Assembly: GCF_000340215.1 (NCBI RefSeq)
Contig: NW_006921536.1
Coordinates: 1,699,582 to 1,763,581, forward strand
DNA length: 64,000 nt
From: Pseudocercospora fijiensis CIRAD86
Lineage: Eukaryota > Ascomycota > Dothideomycetes > Mycosphaerellales > Mycosphaerellaceae
Direction of reading: 5' to 3'
Of the stretch, positions 22,501 through 34,357 are shown piece by piece. Position numbers and translations under genes: made by a program. How positions within the stretch are numbered: position 1 is the first letter of the stretch; each line of letters opens with the position of its first letter. The notes below the pieces were generated by a model, which was not told the origin of the DNA, did not search any database, and saw only the letters and a program-made list of their open reading frames with translations.

Positions 22501-23236
22501 TAGAAAGATAATCTAATATACTTTACGACTAGAAAACTGTTCAAATCTATTAAAATGCCGCGATCTAGCTTATCTATAGATATGCTATACGAGGACTAGA
22601 AGCTCTAGCTATACTACATTCTCGGTATAGATAGAAACAAATACGACGATACTGCTACAAAGATCTCGAGGCACTTTATTGCCTCTAGCATTGCTAGAGT
22701 CTACTAGGAAGCGGTTGCGAGGATATATAAGCTCTATAACGAGGATCTAGATTAGTCTAAAGTGCCGGAATTCCCCTAAATACCCGCTATCGATCGACTA
22801 AAGCCCTAGAAGTCTATTTATACGTCTTTATAGCTAATATTTGAAAACGAGGGATCGTATAACGGAATATATAGGGTTCTAGAGCATATTCTAGAAAGCT
22901 AGCTGCATCTAAAGAGTATAACTAAGCAAGTTGAAAAAAAAGAGCGAGTAAGAGCTATAGTAGCTAAAGCATCTATACCGCCTAGAGCTAGGAGCAGCCG
23001 AGTAGCCGAAAGTTAAGCTATTAGGGAGGGAGGAGCTTAGAGACCTAAGGCTAGGTAGGCTAAAGGATCTAAAGCTTCGAAGGCTAGGTATAGTAGAGCA
23101 CTAAAGGAAAGGTAGGCTAAGCAAGCTAGAGAAGCTAAGGAAGCCGGAGGCTATATAGAAATTCTAGCCGGGAATAGTAGAGGAGCTGCAGATATATATA
23201 CTAGGCAGACTAAAGCGGCTAAGAGTGCTAAAATTC
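19537..23236 (+). pseudogene. RecQ-like helicase/DUF6589-like ORF, 5' part (interrupted by Gypsy)
   Basis: One continuous frame from the ATG at 19537, with stops only of RIP type (TAG/TAA for Trp/Gln). Helicase signals in frame: a Walker A relic (x-x-K-S-L-A-F, Gly lost) at 20359-20385; a motif II relic A-V-D-K-F-H-L-I at 20656-20680 (family D-E-x-H); L-F-A-T-K-A-L-G-L-R-V-D-I at about 21208-21246; and motif VI-like R-A-R-R-A-V-R near 21310-21330. Further on (22440-22800) the text resembles DUF6589 proteins, but this is weaker. The frame runs straight into the Gypsy target site and resumes at 30302. RecQ helicases unwind DNA 3' to 5'; what this element uses one for is unknown. Confidence 0.8.
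23232..23236. repeat. Target site duplication AATTC (left copy) of Gypsy
   Basis: AATTC precedes the left LTR here and follows the right LTR at 30297-30301. A 5 bp duplication is the rule for Ty3/Gypsy integrases. Confidence 0.95.
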
Positions 23237-23424
23237 TGTAAGAAGGGTATATTAGTAGGTAGATAGGGTAGTAGTAGGTACGAGTAGTATTCGATAGAGA
23301 ACTAGGAGGAGAAGGAGGAAGGCAGGCTAGTTAGCCTAACGCTAAGCGCCAAGCCCTGCCTAAGGCACTAAGACCCTAGCTTTACTCGAGCTAGTTATAT
23401 ACTAATTACGTATAGCCTCTAACA
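23237..23424 (-). repeat. Gypsy 3' LTR (left copy)
   Basis: 188 bp, starts TGTAAGAAGGG and ends CCTCTAACA on the plus strand. Differs from the right copy at eight sites, all transitions, seven of them in CpA/TpA or TpG/TpA context. Confidence 0.95.
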
Positions 23425-24629
23425 CACGCTTCCCTTCTAAAGGCCGCGCCCTCGTAGCCTTTCTATATTCTAACCTCGACCTCCGTTACTGCTAACTTAG
23501 TAAGTCTAATAAGCTACTTAGCCGCGCTAAATTAAACACTTAACTACCTAATTATATAACTATATCAAACCTCACTTTTAACACAATGTCCAATTCTAAC
23601 TGCGCTATCCCTATATATAATAAACTATAAAGTAATATGTATCTATAAGAATTAAGGACCTTCGACTAATTATAATACGAGCGCGTCTTCCCTACTATAA
23701 TAGGTAGACGTACGAGGTATTGTAGCCCTACCTCCGCTCTACGTAATGTCGTACCGAGTTCTTTGCGTCTACTCTTAAAAGACCTAGTAATGTCCGCTTC
23801 CGAGGGTTTGTCCGTTCCGAGGGTTATTATTCTTATTGTTCGTAGTTTCGCTAGCCCTAATTAGCTAGGTTTAGTAGCCTTCAATTGTCAATCTTATCTT
23901 ATCTTTTCTAAAAAAACATAGCTCGTCTAGTTTCTATAGGTAAAGGCTATTATAAGTGCAGTAGTAGAGGTTCGCCTCGCTTAAAGGATTAGATAGATCG
24001 AGGAGTAATCTATTGTCCGCAAGATCGACCCCGGCTAGCTTAGCTCTATAGTTTTGCTCTTAGTTAGTCTATTAGTCGCTTAATCTTTTAGGCGGCTTAA
24101 AGTTTTAATTAAAGTTTTAATTAAAGGTGCCTTAGGCTCGTAGTGCAGGTAAGGTTGTGTCTATAGGCGTAGCGATAATAGTAAGTAATATTAATAATAG
24201 CGGCGCTAGTCGTCTTAGCGCTAACTTTACCTTGCTTTTCGATTTCCTTCTTCGACTAATAATATACTCCGCAACACTATTACTAACATAGCCGCGTTAG
24301 CCGCCGGCGCACTGCTAGTACGCGACACTATTACCTTTGTTACCGTTATTCGCACGCGCGCGTACATCGCCCTTATCGAACGCTCGGGTCTCGAGGCCTC
24401 GATAAAATAAAGAATAAGAGGGGGACCTATAGGGCGTATTAGGGAAGAGGTAGAATCCTTAAAAGAGTAGGCGATTAGTAGACAGTTATAGCGCGTTTGT
24501 TGATGCTTAGTGCGCGTCTACTATAGTAGTATAGTCTTATTGTCCTAGTTTGTCGGCCTCTAATTAGTTAGCTAATAGTACCCCGGGGGCACTATTAATC
24601 CTAAGCCTTAGTAACATTACGAGCTTTTA

Positions 24630-26050
24630 GCCTTCTTCTTATTCTTTATACTAGTCTAATACTTATCTAACAACTTAGTTATATCTTTAAAAGAGGCTTT
24701 AGCTTCCTACGAGTCCTATTTAGGTAAATAGCCTTGCTATCTTAATAGGTACTCCTTCTTACCTTTCCTAGTCCGGTGCTATAGGATACGTTCTATAGAC
24801 TATAGTTCTTCACTATTAGCTAAGACTTCTTCTAACTTAGTAGGCGCTTCGTCGCCTTCGCGTTAATAGTATAGCTTAAGGAGGGATATATAGAAGGTGT
24901 TATAGATAGTGTAATAGGGTAGAAGCTATAACTAGTAGGCCTATATGCCCTTCGGTTCTCGGATACGGAATAGGCTAATGTATCTTAGTGCGAGCTTAGG
25001 CCTTGTTTTGCTATCGGGTAATAGGTGTTTACGGATGCGGAGGTTCTTTATACTAAGCATAACTATATCGCCTTACTTAAAGGTTGTTAGAAGGCAGTAT
25101 TTGTCGTAGTAGGTCTTTTAGTACTCTTAAGCCTTTATTAACTTCTCGGCTATCTTAGCATAGATTTCTCGCATCTTCTAAACCTTCTTAATAGCCGCTA
25201 GTATCTTAGGTTGACCCGCTTCCCTTTCCTTACGCTCGGCCTCGAGCGATAGGGGGTCTTATAGTAGCGTAGGGTTGCTTCCTATTATAGCGAAATAGGG
25301 TAACACCTTAGTAGATAAGTAGACACTATTGTTATATACGAATTCGGCTAGTTATAGGAGATTGACCTAATCCTTAGGGTTCTCGTTAATGTAACTACGT
25401 AGGTACTGCTATAGGGTGGCATTCTATCTCTCTGTTTAACCGTTAGTCTATAGATAGAAGGCTGTTAATAGCCGATGCTTTAGTCTTAGCTGTAGGTATA
25501 TTTCGCTCTAATAGTGCGACGTAAATATCGAGCCTCTATCGGAGACTATCCCCTTAGGGGTTCCCTAATAGGTATAGAAGATGTTAGTCTATAGCGCCTC
25601 TGCTATATCTATAGCAGTCTAATCCTTGCGCGCCGGGATGTATCGAGCGCCTTTAGTAAATCGATCTACTATAACAAGGATAGCATCGTACACGTCCTTG
25701 CTGCCCCTACGCTTAGTAGGCGGAAGGCCTATAATAAAGTCTATTATAAGCTCTGTAAATGGCTTGTAAGGGATTAGTAAAAAGGACAACTCGCTAAAAG
25801 GCTAATACTTTAGTGCCTTAATACGTTAGTATACGGCGTACGTATTAACGTATTCCTTTATATCCCGCTTACTATTTAGCTAGTAGTATGTGCGCGATAG
25901 TAGCTCGTGCGACCTCTCTATACTATAGTAACCGGCAAGCTTACTATTATAGTGTCGCTTAAGAAGTTCTTATCTAATCGATTGTTTAGCGGGAATATAG
26001 TATCTGCCCTTAAACCTTAAGTAACCTTTGTCGTCGATCGACTAATTACT
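24630..26050 (-). pseudogene. Gypsy integrase and chromodomain relic
   Basis: Integrase core at about 25630-25770 reads D-F-I-I-G-L-P-P and A-I-L-V-I-V-D-R-F-T-K on the minus strand, the usual first catalytic-Asp block and following strand. Downstream, 24650-24830 reads as a chromodomain: E-R-I-L, K-K-E-Y-L-L-R, G-Y-L-P-K, D-S, with stops at Trp/Gln positions. Chromodomains steer integration to heterochromatin in chromoviruses, which suits insertion into another RIPped repeat. Confidence 0.8.
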
Positions 26051-26449
26051 CTTACTAGATCGAGTCTTTCGCCTACTTATAAGCTTGTCTATACGTTTAG
26101 CAGCAAAGGCGTCCCTCTACTAAGCCCGTAATAGCTTATTTATAAACGATTAACTATCCCTATTTACAAGGTTATTTAACAGCACCCTCGCTATTAAACG
26201 AGGTACGCATTATATGCATCTAATAGTACTAGCAGCCGGATTAACTATAGTAGTGCTATCGCTATTACTATATATAGCGATATCGACTAGGGAGTTATTA
26301 TAACTTCTCCTATCTATGTCCTTAATACGCACTATTAATATAGCAAGAGCATTAATATGCTTTAAGCCGTCGCGGAGTCCGGTAAGCCGCTTATCCTACG
26401 CTTGCTTATTAATAATACGGACTATAGCAATCTTATGCTACAGGGTTGG

Positions 26450-27900
26450 AAATAATAAATTAATAGATTGCTAAGTCCCGCTGTCGTAATTAGGTCGCCT
26501 CGATAGGCTATTAGCAGGGTTACTTACGCCTAGCCGATATAATATATTAAAATTAAACCTAGCGAGGTAGACGGCCTATCTAGCCTGTCGACCTATAACC
26601 CTAGTAACCTTCGTAATTCTACGGAGGTTGTTATAGTCTATATAGACCTATATTGTATGTTAAGCCCTATCGAGGTAGTGCCTCTAATGCTTAAAGGCCT
26701 CGATAATAGCTAGGAGCTCTTGCTCGTAGGTCTCGTAGCGACGTTTAGTATTAATTATCTTCCTTAAGAAGAAGGCAATCGGGTACTAGTAGGTATTATT
26801 AGCCTACTATAATATAATAGCTAATATAGCGAACTATAAAGCGTTAGTCTCAATTCGGATCTGTTTGCTTAGTACGAAATAGTGTAATAAGAGGACTTTA
26901 GTAAATCGTTTCTTTAGACCGTTAAAAGCGGCTTGTGTCTTATTAGTCTATCTAAACTCTCTAGATAGATTAGCCTTAGTTTTAGTAAGCTTAGTCAATA
27001 GCATTATATGCCTCGAATAGCCCTTAATAAATCGGCGATAGAAGTTAGTAAAACCGAGGAACGACTATAGTTCCTTAATTAACGTAGGAACAGGCCATTT
27101 AGTAATAGTTTTGATCCGATTAGGATTAGCCTTAACACCCTCAGTTAACACGAGGAAGCTAAGGAAGGACACCTCCTTAGTAGCAAAGGTGTATTTAGAA
27201 GGCTTGCAATATAGGCTATAGGCCTATAGGCGGTCGAGGACCTTTCGTACTATAGCCTAGTGTTCTGCAATGTTAGGTAAGTGTATATAAACTAGGATAT
27301 TATCTAGGTAAACTACACAGAGGTGATCTAATAGGCCTAATAGGGCCCGATTAATATAGGACTAGAATGTTGTAGGGGCGTTTGCTAGCCTAAATAGTAT
27401 AACTAGATACTCGAAATAGCTATAGCGGGTATAGAAGGCTGTTTTCTATTTATTACCCTTACGGATACGGATGCGATAGTATACATCCTTAATGTCTAAT
27501 ATAGTGTAGTAGTAAGTACTAGAAAGGCGATCGAGGGTCTTATTAATAAGAGGAAGTAGGCAGCGGTCTTTAATAGTAACAGCGTTAAGCCTACGATAAT
27601 TAATATATAGGCGTAGGCTACTATCCTTCTTTAGTACGAATAGGATAGGGGCGCTAGCAGGGCTATTACTATACCGAATGCAACTATTAGCTAGGTTTTC
27701 CTCTAGGTACTTACGCAACATAGTAAGCTCTCGTTTACTAAGGTTATAGAGGGGGCTAAAAGGGACCTCCTTGCCCTCTATAATATCAATCTTATAATCT
27801 GTCTCTTTAAATATAGGCAATGTCGATGCTAAGTAGTGTTTAAATACATTAATATAGGTTTCTCGAATAGGCTCCGGTATGCGAGCAAGCTAATTAGAGT
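26450..27900 (-). pseudogene. Gypsy reverse transcriptase/RNase H relic
   Basis: The open piece 27446-27820 carries S-L-R-L-Y-I-N-Y-R-R-L-N and D-I-K-D-V-Y-Y-R-I-R-I-R, both Gypsy RT blocks. The active site at 27299-27310 reads Y-L-D-N where Y-L-D-D is expected, a single G-to-A change in TpG context on the plus-strand complement. RNase H should follow at about 26500-26950 but is heavily eroded. Confidence 0.85.
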
Positions 27901-28299
27901 CTCTGCTATTAGGGGGCATAGGCTTATCGTTATCGCCTAATAGGTCGACTATTAGGTTAGCTGCGGTAGGTATTAGGTTGCCGATAAATAGGACCCTAAT
28001 ATTATTAGGGCACTCGCTAACATTAATATGTTTAATGTCCTCTTTCCTAGCGATTCTAAATCGCTACTATTAACTGCCTAAGTCTATAACTATAGTATAG
28101 TACTTAAGAACAGGGTTGCTAATAATAATCTTAGATAGGAGGCTGTCTATGTCTACTACGTAGGCAGTAAAGTTTAGTAGGCGCTTATTGCCGAGGTCGT
28201 CTCTTAGGGCTATATAGATATAGTAGGCTCCGTAGGTTAAGTGCCGAGCGTTATTAAACTAAGTAAGGGTTAGTAGGTTAGTCCTAGGTAGTTATCGAA

Positions 28300-29900
28300 G
28301 GTCTAATTGCTTAGCTAGGCGATGGCTAATAAGGGCGCTAACTGAATTTCCTAGGTCTAGCGTAACCTTAGTCTTATAGTTGTTCCTATATATATCTTCT
28401 ACGAGATAGGTACGTATAATAGCTAGCACTATGTCGATGGTTTTACGCCGCATAAGGCTAATAGTTAGTGCGGCGCTTATTCTTTTTTCGAATAGTTAGA
28501 AAGGCTAATAGGGGTAGCATTAGCGGCTAAGAGGTGCTTTCGGTGTTTAGCGGCAGTACGGTCGACTCGGGCCTAGTCTCGGGGCCTATTATATTAGCCT
28601 AGTAAATGAGTAGTACTATTACAATTGAAGCACTTGTATCTAGTTAGGGCACCGCTAGGTCCGCTCGAATTAGTGCTAGAATTAGATAAACGATTAGGGG
28701 TATATAGAAATGAGCCCCTTCCTTGTCCTCTTCCTCGCTAGGAGTTTCTACCGCAGTATCGGCCCCTGCCTCTTCTACGTTAGTCGTTACTGTTTCTATT
28801 GTTAGTAGTGTTAGTTTAGGGAGTACCTCCTTAGTTTCTACCGCGGCTACGGTTAGTAGATAGTCGTATCTTAGATTCCAACCGTTGCTATAGCTATACT
28901 ATACACTCTATAGTCTCTACTTTAACTATAAATTAAATGCGTGTAAGATTAGCCTATTCGAATATACGGCGGCGGTCTAATTTAAGGACTAGTTCCTATC
29001 TTAGTTTAGGTCGTATCTTAGATATCTAGATAGAGTCGGTCTTAGGTAGCAAATCGTCCTTAAGGGTCTTTAGATAGGCCTCGAAGGATCGAGAGGTTTA
29101 GTCGGCCTTTTGCTTAGCACGTAGGTATTAGTCTTAGGCGTGCTGCTAGCGTAATATAGGGTTGCTAAGGGTGTTTAGCATAATAGTCTTGTAATCCTGC
29201 TATTAAATAGCGGTCTAGTCGTAAAGGGAATCGAAATAGTTATCCTATATACGCTTAGGGTTACCGTTAATATACTATATAGCATAGACAACTAAGGAAT
29301 AGTTATCTAGTAGCGCTCTCGGTATATTACGCTAATTGAGCTTATAGTTACGAATATAGTTATTATATTGCTTTCGACTAGAGCTATTAAATACAGTGCA
29401 GTCCTTAAGTTTAGCATCCTTCTTCTAGACTAGGACTAATAGTAAGGACGGCCCTACTATCGGCTTAGTATTAGTTGTTAGGGCCTCCTAAAGGCGACGA
29501 ATCTTAAGGAGATTATCCTTTAGCTATTGTTCTTAGCGTAGAGTAGCGAGCCTGTTTTAGGTAGCTTCCTAAAGTCTCGCTACTAGCTAGGGCCTAAAGG
29601 CTAGTTAGCTATATCGTCGATTAACAATATTGTTAAGAATGTCGTTAACAGGCAATTCTAGATCGTCGCCTAGAACTATAGGTTCTTCGGTAGGCCTAGT
29701 AGTAGGCTCTTTAGTAGGTACTTTAGCAGGTGCTTTAGTAGGCACTTTAGCAGGTACTATGCTACTAGCGTTGTTATTGCTAGCGCTACTAGCGGCAGTA
29801 CGGTTGTTGTTGCTTCGTAATAAACCGGCTATTATAATAAGGGGTAGTACTAATAATGTATTATAGCCCCTTATAGTGCGGATATAGCGGAATTAGCGAG
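28300..29900 (-). pseudogene. Gypsy gag and protease relic
   Basis: A CCHC knuckle near 28595-28640 reads C-F-N-C-N-S-T-T-H followed by a stop and Tyr where the last Cys should be (TGT to TAT). A protease active-site relic L-D-L-G-N-S-V-S-A-L-I near 28335-28375 corresponds to the family D-S-G-A box. A 78-codon plus-strand ORF at 29630-29866 overlaps gag and is only a by-product of the repeated gcaggt/ctttag motif. Confidence 0.7.
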
Positions 29901-30108
29901 TATCGGCCTAATATGCTTAACTTAGTGTAATAGGCCGTATAGAAGGCCTTGCTTAATAATTGGTACGGTTGTTTTAGTAGAATGGTACGTATAGGTCCCG
30001 TTCTTCGGGCGTAATATAGTTAAATCGATAGTTTTTCGTAGCTATACCGCTAAAAGCTTGAAATAAGGACTATCTAGCTACTGCCCTTAAAGGGTAGATC
30101 GAATACTA

Positions 30109-30296
30109 TATAAGAAGGGTATATTAGCAGGTAGATAGGGTAGTAGTAGGTACGAGTAGTATTCGATAGAGAACTAGGAGGAGAAGGAGGAAGGTAGGCT
30201 AGTTAGCCTAACGCTAAGCGCCAAGCCCTATCTAAGGTACTAAGACCCTAGCTTCACTCGAGCTAGTTATATACCAATTACGTATAGCCTCTAACA
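30109..30296 (-). repeat. Gypsy 5' LTR (right copy)
   Basis: 188 bp, now starting TATAAGAAGGG (TG to TA by RIP) and ending CCTCTAACA, followed by the AATTC target copy at 30297-30301. Confidence 0.95.
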
Positions 30297-30301
30297 AATT
30301 C

Positions 30302-31830
30302 TTTACTACCGCTCGCTTAATAAAGGACATAATATTCTACTATATAACTAATCTAGATACGTTAGATTAGTTTATAGCGATCAGAAATCTATTTAGAATA
30401 TACGAGTTTTCCGGAAAGACGCTATATAGAACGACGACGAATTCGATAAGTTAATATAGCTACTACTAATACTAGGACTATTCTATCTGAAAATGTGTCT
30501 AATACAGGCTATCTGCAATAACTTTAATAGACTAGATAGTACGGAGAGTAAGTCTATACTTTCTATATACCGCAAATTAATAGAAAGGAAGATCTGCCCT
30601 TTATTTTAGCTACTATATAGCTATCTAGAGCGTCTAGCAATAGACAGCTTTACGGCTCGAATACTAGCATTCCTATATAAGATCCTAGGTGTCTAGAATG
30701 CCTCTAGAGAGGAAGTTAGTAAGCTTCTAGGCTAATATAACGTAGAATCCTTCCTTCGCCTAGTCGATAAGATATATAAACTAGCGTTTTCTAAGGCCGC
30801 CTAGACCTCCTAGACGACCGATCCCGTAGAAGACCTAGCTAAAGCGAAGTACTGCTAGCAGCCTATTAGATATACGTCCGACAAGCTAGAGAAGAAGAAG
30901 AAGAGGAAGCCTATATAGCGCCTAGATCTACGAGGTAACGAGGAGCGCTAGACGAACATTAGGTTTATCTAGGTTGCTAAGACATATTAACTACTGTGCT
31001 ATGCTATTAAGTACGCTAATATTAGCCTTCTTAGGCGGGTTATCGACCGCTATATCCTTATCTTCTACGCTAGATTATATAAAAACTACGCTTTTATTAT
31101 GCTATAGATAAAGTAGTTATTAGACGGTCTAGTAGCGGATTAGTAGCTTTAGAGGGCAATCCTAGCTAATAGGTTAGTCAATTTTGTAGGGAGAGAAGAT
31201 AGCTAGTTTAAGATTGATCGAGCTAACGAATAGCTAAACTTGTTTCTAAAGAATCTGCTAAATTCTAGGCGAAATAGAGCATTTAGCATCGAGTAGAATC
31301 TAGAAGAATATGCCCTTCTAGCCAATTTTACTAGCTATCTGCGTAACTAGATAGAGGCTAGGTTTAGTAAGAGAACGGATACGAAACACGCCTTACGAAA
31401 GGCGATAGAAGAAATCTACGATCTAGCAAATATCCTATATTAGGAGACGCTCTAGACTAGGCTCTAGGTTCTAGAATATTAGGAATTTCCTTTCTACGCT
31501 ATAGATTTGATTACAACTAGCGTTACGAATCTTATAAAGGAGGTTAATAGCGTGTCTAGATTAGACAGATTTAACGAGAACGTCGTCTAGTAGCGGGAAA
31601 GACTTGTTAGGCCCGATTAGGCACTTTATAATATCGAAGGTGCCCTCCTAGATCCTCTAGATAACCCTAGTCTAAAGCGCTTTGTAGAGACTAATCTTAT
31701 GCCCGGTCTAATAGGCCTAGCAAACGATAGAAGCGATCTCGATCGAGATAAAGAGCTAGAACTACGTAAACTAGAAGGAGAGTCCTTAGAAGAACTAGGT
31801 TTAACGGGGAGCTTTCAGTTATTTATCTAA
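30302..31830 (+). pseudogene. RecQ/DUF6589 ORF, 3' part (DUF6589-like region)
   Basis: Continues the 19537 frame exactly if the 7,065 bp Gypsy-plus-duplication is left out, ending at the TAA of 31828-31830. Text such as D-E-F-D-K-L-I, L-G-L-F-Y-L-K-M, C-Y-A-I-K-Y-A-N, V-I-D-R-Y and A-N-R-L-V-N resembles DUF6589 proteins of fungi (a domain with an RNase H-like fold by some predictions, function unknown). A Lys-rich run K-K-K-K-R-K lies near 30890. RIP stops abound. The domain name is from memory of family wording and is the least certain part of the call. Confidence 0.6.
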
Positions 31831-32472
31831 AGCTCTAGACTTTTAATAATTATTCCCTAATAACCTGCTCCTCTCGGGGCGAATACCCTACTATTGTCTA
31901 GCAAATCCAGGCATTATCTTATCGCCGCTAGTGCTCTCCGCAAGCTTAGATTGCCTTTAGATCGTTACTAGCGCCTTCCGCTAGCTCCTTTACTTGTCCC
32001 CTTACTAGTTTTAATTAGGCGCGTATGTACACCGCCGCCTAACCTATCTAATAGCGCGAAGCTTACCTAGATACGTTACACTACCCCTTTACGCCGCCGC
32101 CGCTGCCTAGTAGCTACCCTTACCGGTTAGGCGGTTAGGTATACTTCTAGTGTTCTTAAGGAACCTTAAATTCGATTGTTAACCCTCTCTTCTTTCTACT
32201 ACTACTAACTAACCTTTAGTATAGTTAGTTACTATTAGCCTTCTTAGACACCTTTTTAGACTGTCCCTCTAGCCTCTATACTATTATAGCCACTTTAGAA
32301 GCTTTAGCAGCGCTCTAGTCGCGCTAGCACTTAATACTTCTTTAAGACTTTAAGTTTTTAAAGTATCTCTACTTCTATTCGTAAGTTTAAGCTGCCTAAA
32401 GGGCTATCTAACGGCTTAGTCTACCTTAACTTTTTTAGAGATAAGCTAATCTATTACTAGCAAGTTGTTACT

Positions 32473-33684
32473 ATGCCTCCGAAGGCTTCCTCTTCTTTAG
32501 CTGCTTTAGCTGCCCTATACGTCCCTCTAGTTAAGCTAGCCTATCTACCTAATCTAGACTATAGCGGTAGGATAAAAGATAAGAACTAGCGGCGGCTCTT
32601 CGATACTATCTAGGACGACTAGTTTAGCAAGGCGACCGTTAGCTTTAACGATAAGGACGAGTACTACGAGTTCTATAAGCGCTAGATTAGAGCCTAGTAG
32701 AGCTATCGAACCCGCTAGGTTAGTATTTAGGCCGTTAAGGCGCTAAATGCTATACTTCCGAAGAATAGTCCGAACGGCCTAAAGCTGAATCTAACGATCG
32801 CTAACGTCTATTAGATATCAGATAAAAACTATAAGATTAAGCCTCGCTCTACTATATATACTAGAATCTTCGTCTCTAGGTAGGGTACTACCTTTAAGAC
32901 CTATACCTTAGTCTACCGTCTAGCTTGTCTAGTAATGTACTGCTACTAGGGCTACTATATACCTACGGCAGATCCTACGGGCGATCTCTGCTTATAAGAC
33001 TAGACAACGCCTAAAGCCCGCTATATAGCCTACGGTACTAAGATAGAGCCGAAGAACAATCTCTTTATCGAGTGCCCTTATATCCGGATAGCTAAGGAGC
33101 CTAGTAACGATAAGGAGGAGATAGACTTTGTCTAGAAGCGCGGCTGTCTAAACTGCGTAAACCTAGGTAGTATTACTAGATACTCTAATTCTACTGTCTT
33201 CGGCGCCCTAAAGGTTAAATATACGGCTCTAAGCAGCCGTAAGCATAACTCTAAGATTAAGTAGGAGGGGAGGTCTGCAAGGGCGCTAGTCGCGCCCTTT
33301 AATATGTCTAGTATATTAGATACTATCTCCTCTACTAACCTTAATCGCGTACGCGATCTACCGCGTCTAGCGAGCCTAGTAGATCTAGCACCTACTCTCT
33401 ATCCGAGGGAGATAGGTTTCATTAATCTACTAGACTCCTTAGTTAACTACTAGAAGGAGCGCACTTTAATAATAATAGTTCCTATAGCTATTAATTTAGA
33501 CGATAGTAGCCCTAGAGTCCTTAGACGCCTTAAGCATACTTTTAATAAAGCTTCTTAGGACTGCTTAGCCCTTATTAAGCAGTATAAGCTAGATTAGTCT
33601 AGAGAAGATACTAATAAGCTAGACTATTAGCGTAATAGTTCTAGCGATATAATAGCGATATACGGTAGTACTAAGAGCGACTAA
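32473..33684 (+). pseudogene. Second ORF of the TIR element, 403 codons, unknown function
   Basis: One frame from ATG 32473 to TAA 33682-33684, broken only by RIP-type stops. It shows no domain I recognise. Cysteines in C-L-N-C-V-N and nearby E-C-P-Y could be part of a zinc-binding site. The middle is Lys/Tyr rich; the C-terminal third is Asp/Arg/Leu rich. It lies 642 bp downstream of the large ORF on the same strand, so the element has a two-gene layout. Confidence 0.6.
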
Positions 33685-34071
33685 TTAGCGTCTAGTAAGG
33701 TTAGGGGTTTCTATATATATCTAGGGCTTCTAGGTTTGCTGTTCTAGAGTTTATAATGTTTGATTTCTTAGTTTTCTAGCTTAGAGTGCGTGCTTCTAGT
33801 ATTTGATTTCTTAACTTTCTAGCTTAGACTATATACTTCTAATCTATCTAAGAGCCCTCTAGGCTTCTAAAAAGCGTTGTTTTCTTAGAAATATACTACT
33901 CTCTACTTAAATTTAATCACTAGATACCCTAGTACCCCCTTATGCCTTTAGTATTAATTTCTACTATAGAGAGGCACTTTTCCGCTATTCTACTTACTAG
34001 ACACTCTATTAGATAACGTTAGACTTCTTAGAAATACCCATTTTCAGCTGTTTTGATAATGTTCATTATAT

Positions 34072-34114
34072 AGCTAAGATCTATCTACTAGAACCCCTAG
34101 ATGCTTCCTTAGAC
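34072..34114 (-). repeat. Right TIR of the RecQ/DUF6589 element
   Basis: Inverted copy of 19170-19212. Normal composition resumes just outside it. The karyopherin start codon is about 244 bp further on. Confidence 0.9.
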
Positions 34115-34357
34115 TGCCTACGGCATCGCCCCCGAAGGGGAATAGCGTGCCAAGGCGGTCTGTGCACCTGAGACTACTCACGTGGTGGAGCAATCAACGT
34201 CGCATCTGCGTCGACGGCCGACTGACTGCAAGCTTCCCCGTTCTTCGTACATCTCGCGGCGATCCACGCGCCTTTGCTGTGGCCGTATTGATCGCGTCTG
34301 AGGTGCCGATCGAAGCTTGCAATGCCTCAGATGGCGTGACGCGAGTCGTCGAAGCCC

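Larger units (their letters stand above)
23237..30296 (-). mobile_element. Ty3/Gypsy chromovirus LTR retrotransposon, complete (7,060 bp), RIP-inactivated
   Basis: Two 188 bp LTRs with TG...CA ends (one end now TA...CA) and a perfect AATTC target duplication. Minus-strand order: gag with CCHC relic, protease, reverse transcriptase, RNase H, integrase, chromodomain, which is the Gypsy chromovirus order. It is inserted in the helicase/DUF6589 frame, so it is younger than the host element. A purine-rich tract (minus strand) abuts the left LTR, where a polypurine tract is expected. Stops throughout; only one 124-codon piece of the reverse transcriptase is still open (27446-27820). Confidence 0.95.
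19170..34114 (+). mobile_element. Large TIR element with RecQ-like helicase/DUF6589-like ORF, RIP-inactivated, with nested Gypsy
   Basis: Both ends carry a 43 bp inverted repeat (19170-19212 and 34072-34114) differing at only two positions. After removing the nested Gypsy element and one copy of its target duplication the element is about 7,880 bp. It holds two plus-strand frames: about 1,742 codons (RecQ-like helicase plus DUF6589-like region) and 403 codons (unknown). Both are riddled with RIP-type stops. A target duplication could not be fixed: the sequences just outside the TIRs do not match clearly. I do not recognise a DDE-type transposase. TIR-bounded with a RecQ-type helicase is not a standard superfamily I can name; relation to subtelomeric RecQ helicase repeats of fungi is possible. 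Confidence 0.85.

Noticed and set aside
29630..29866. Plus-strand 78-codon ORF with Gly-Thr-Leu-Ala repeats
   Set aside because: Lies antisense in the gag part of the Gypsy element and comes from a short internal repeat.
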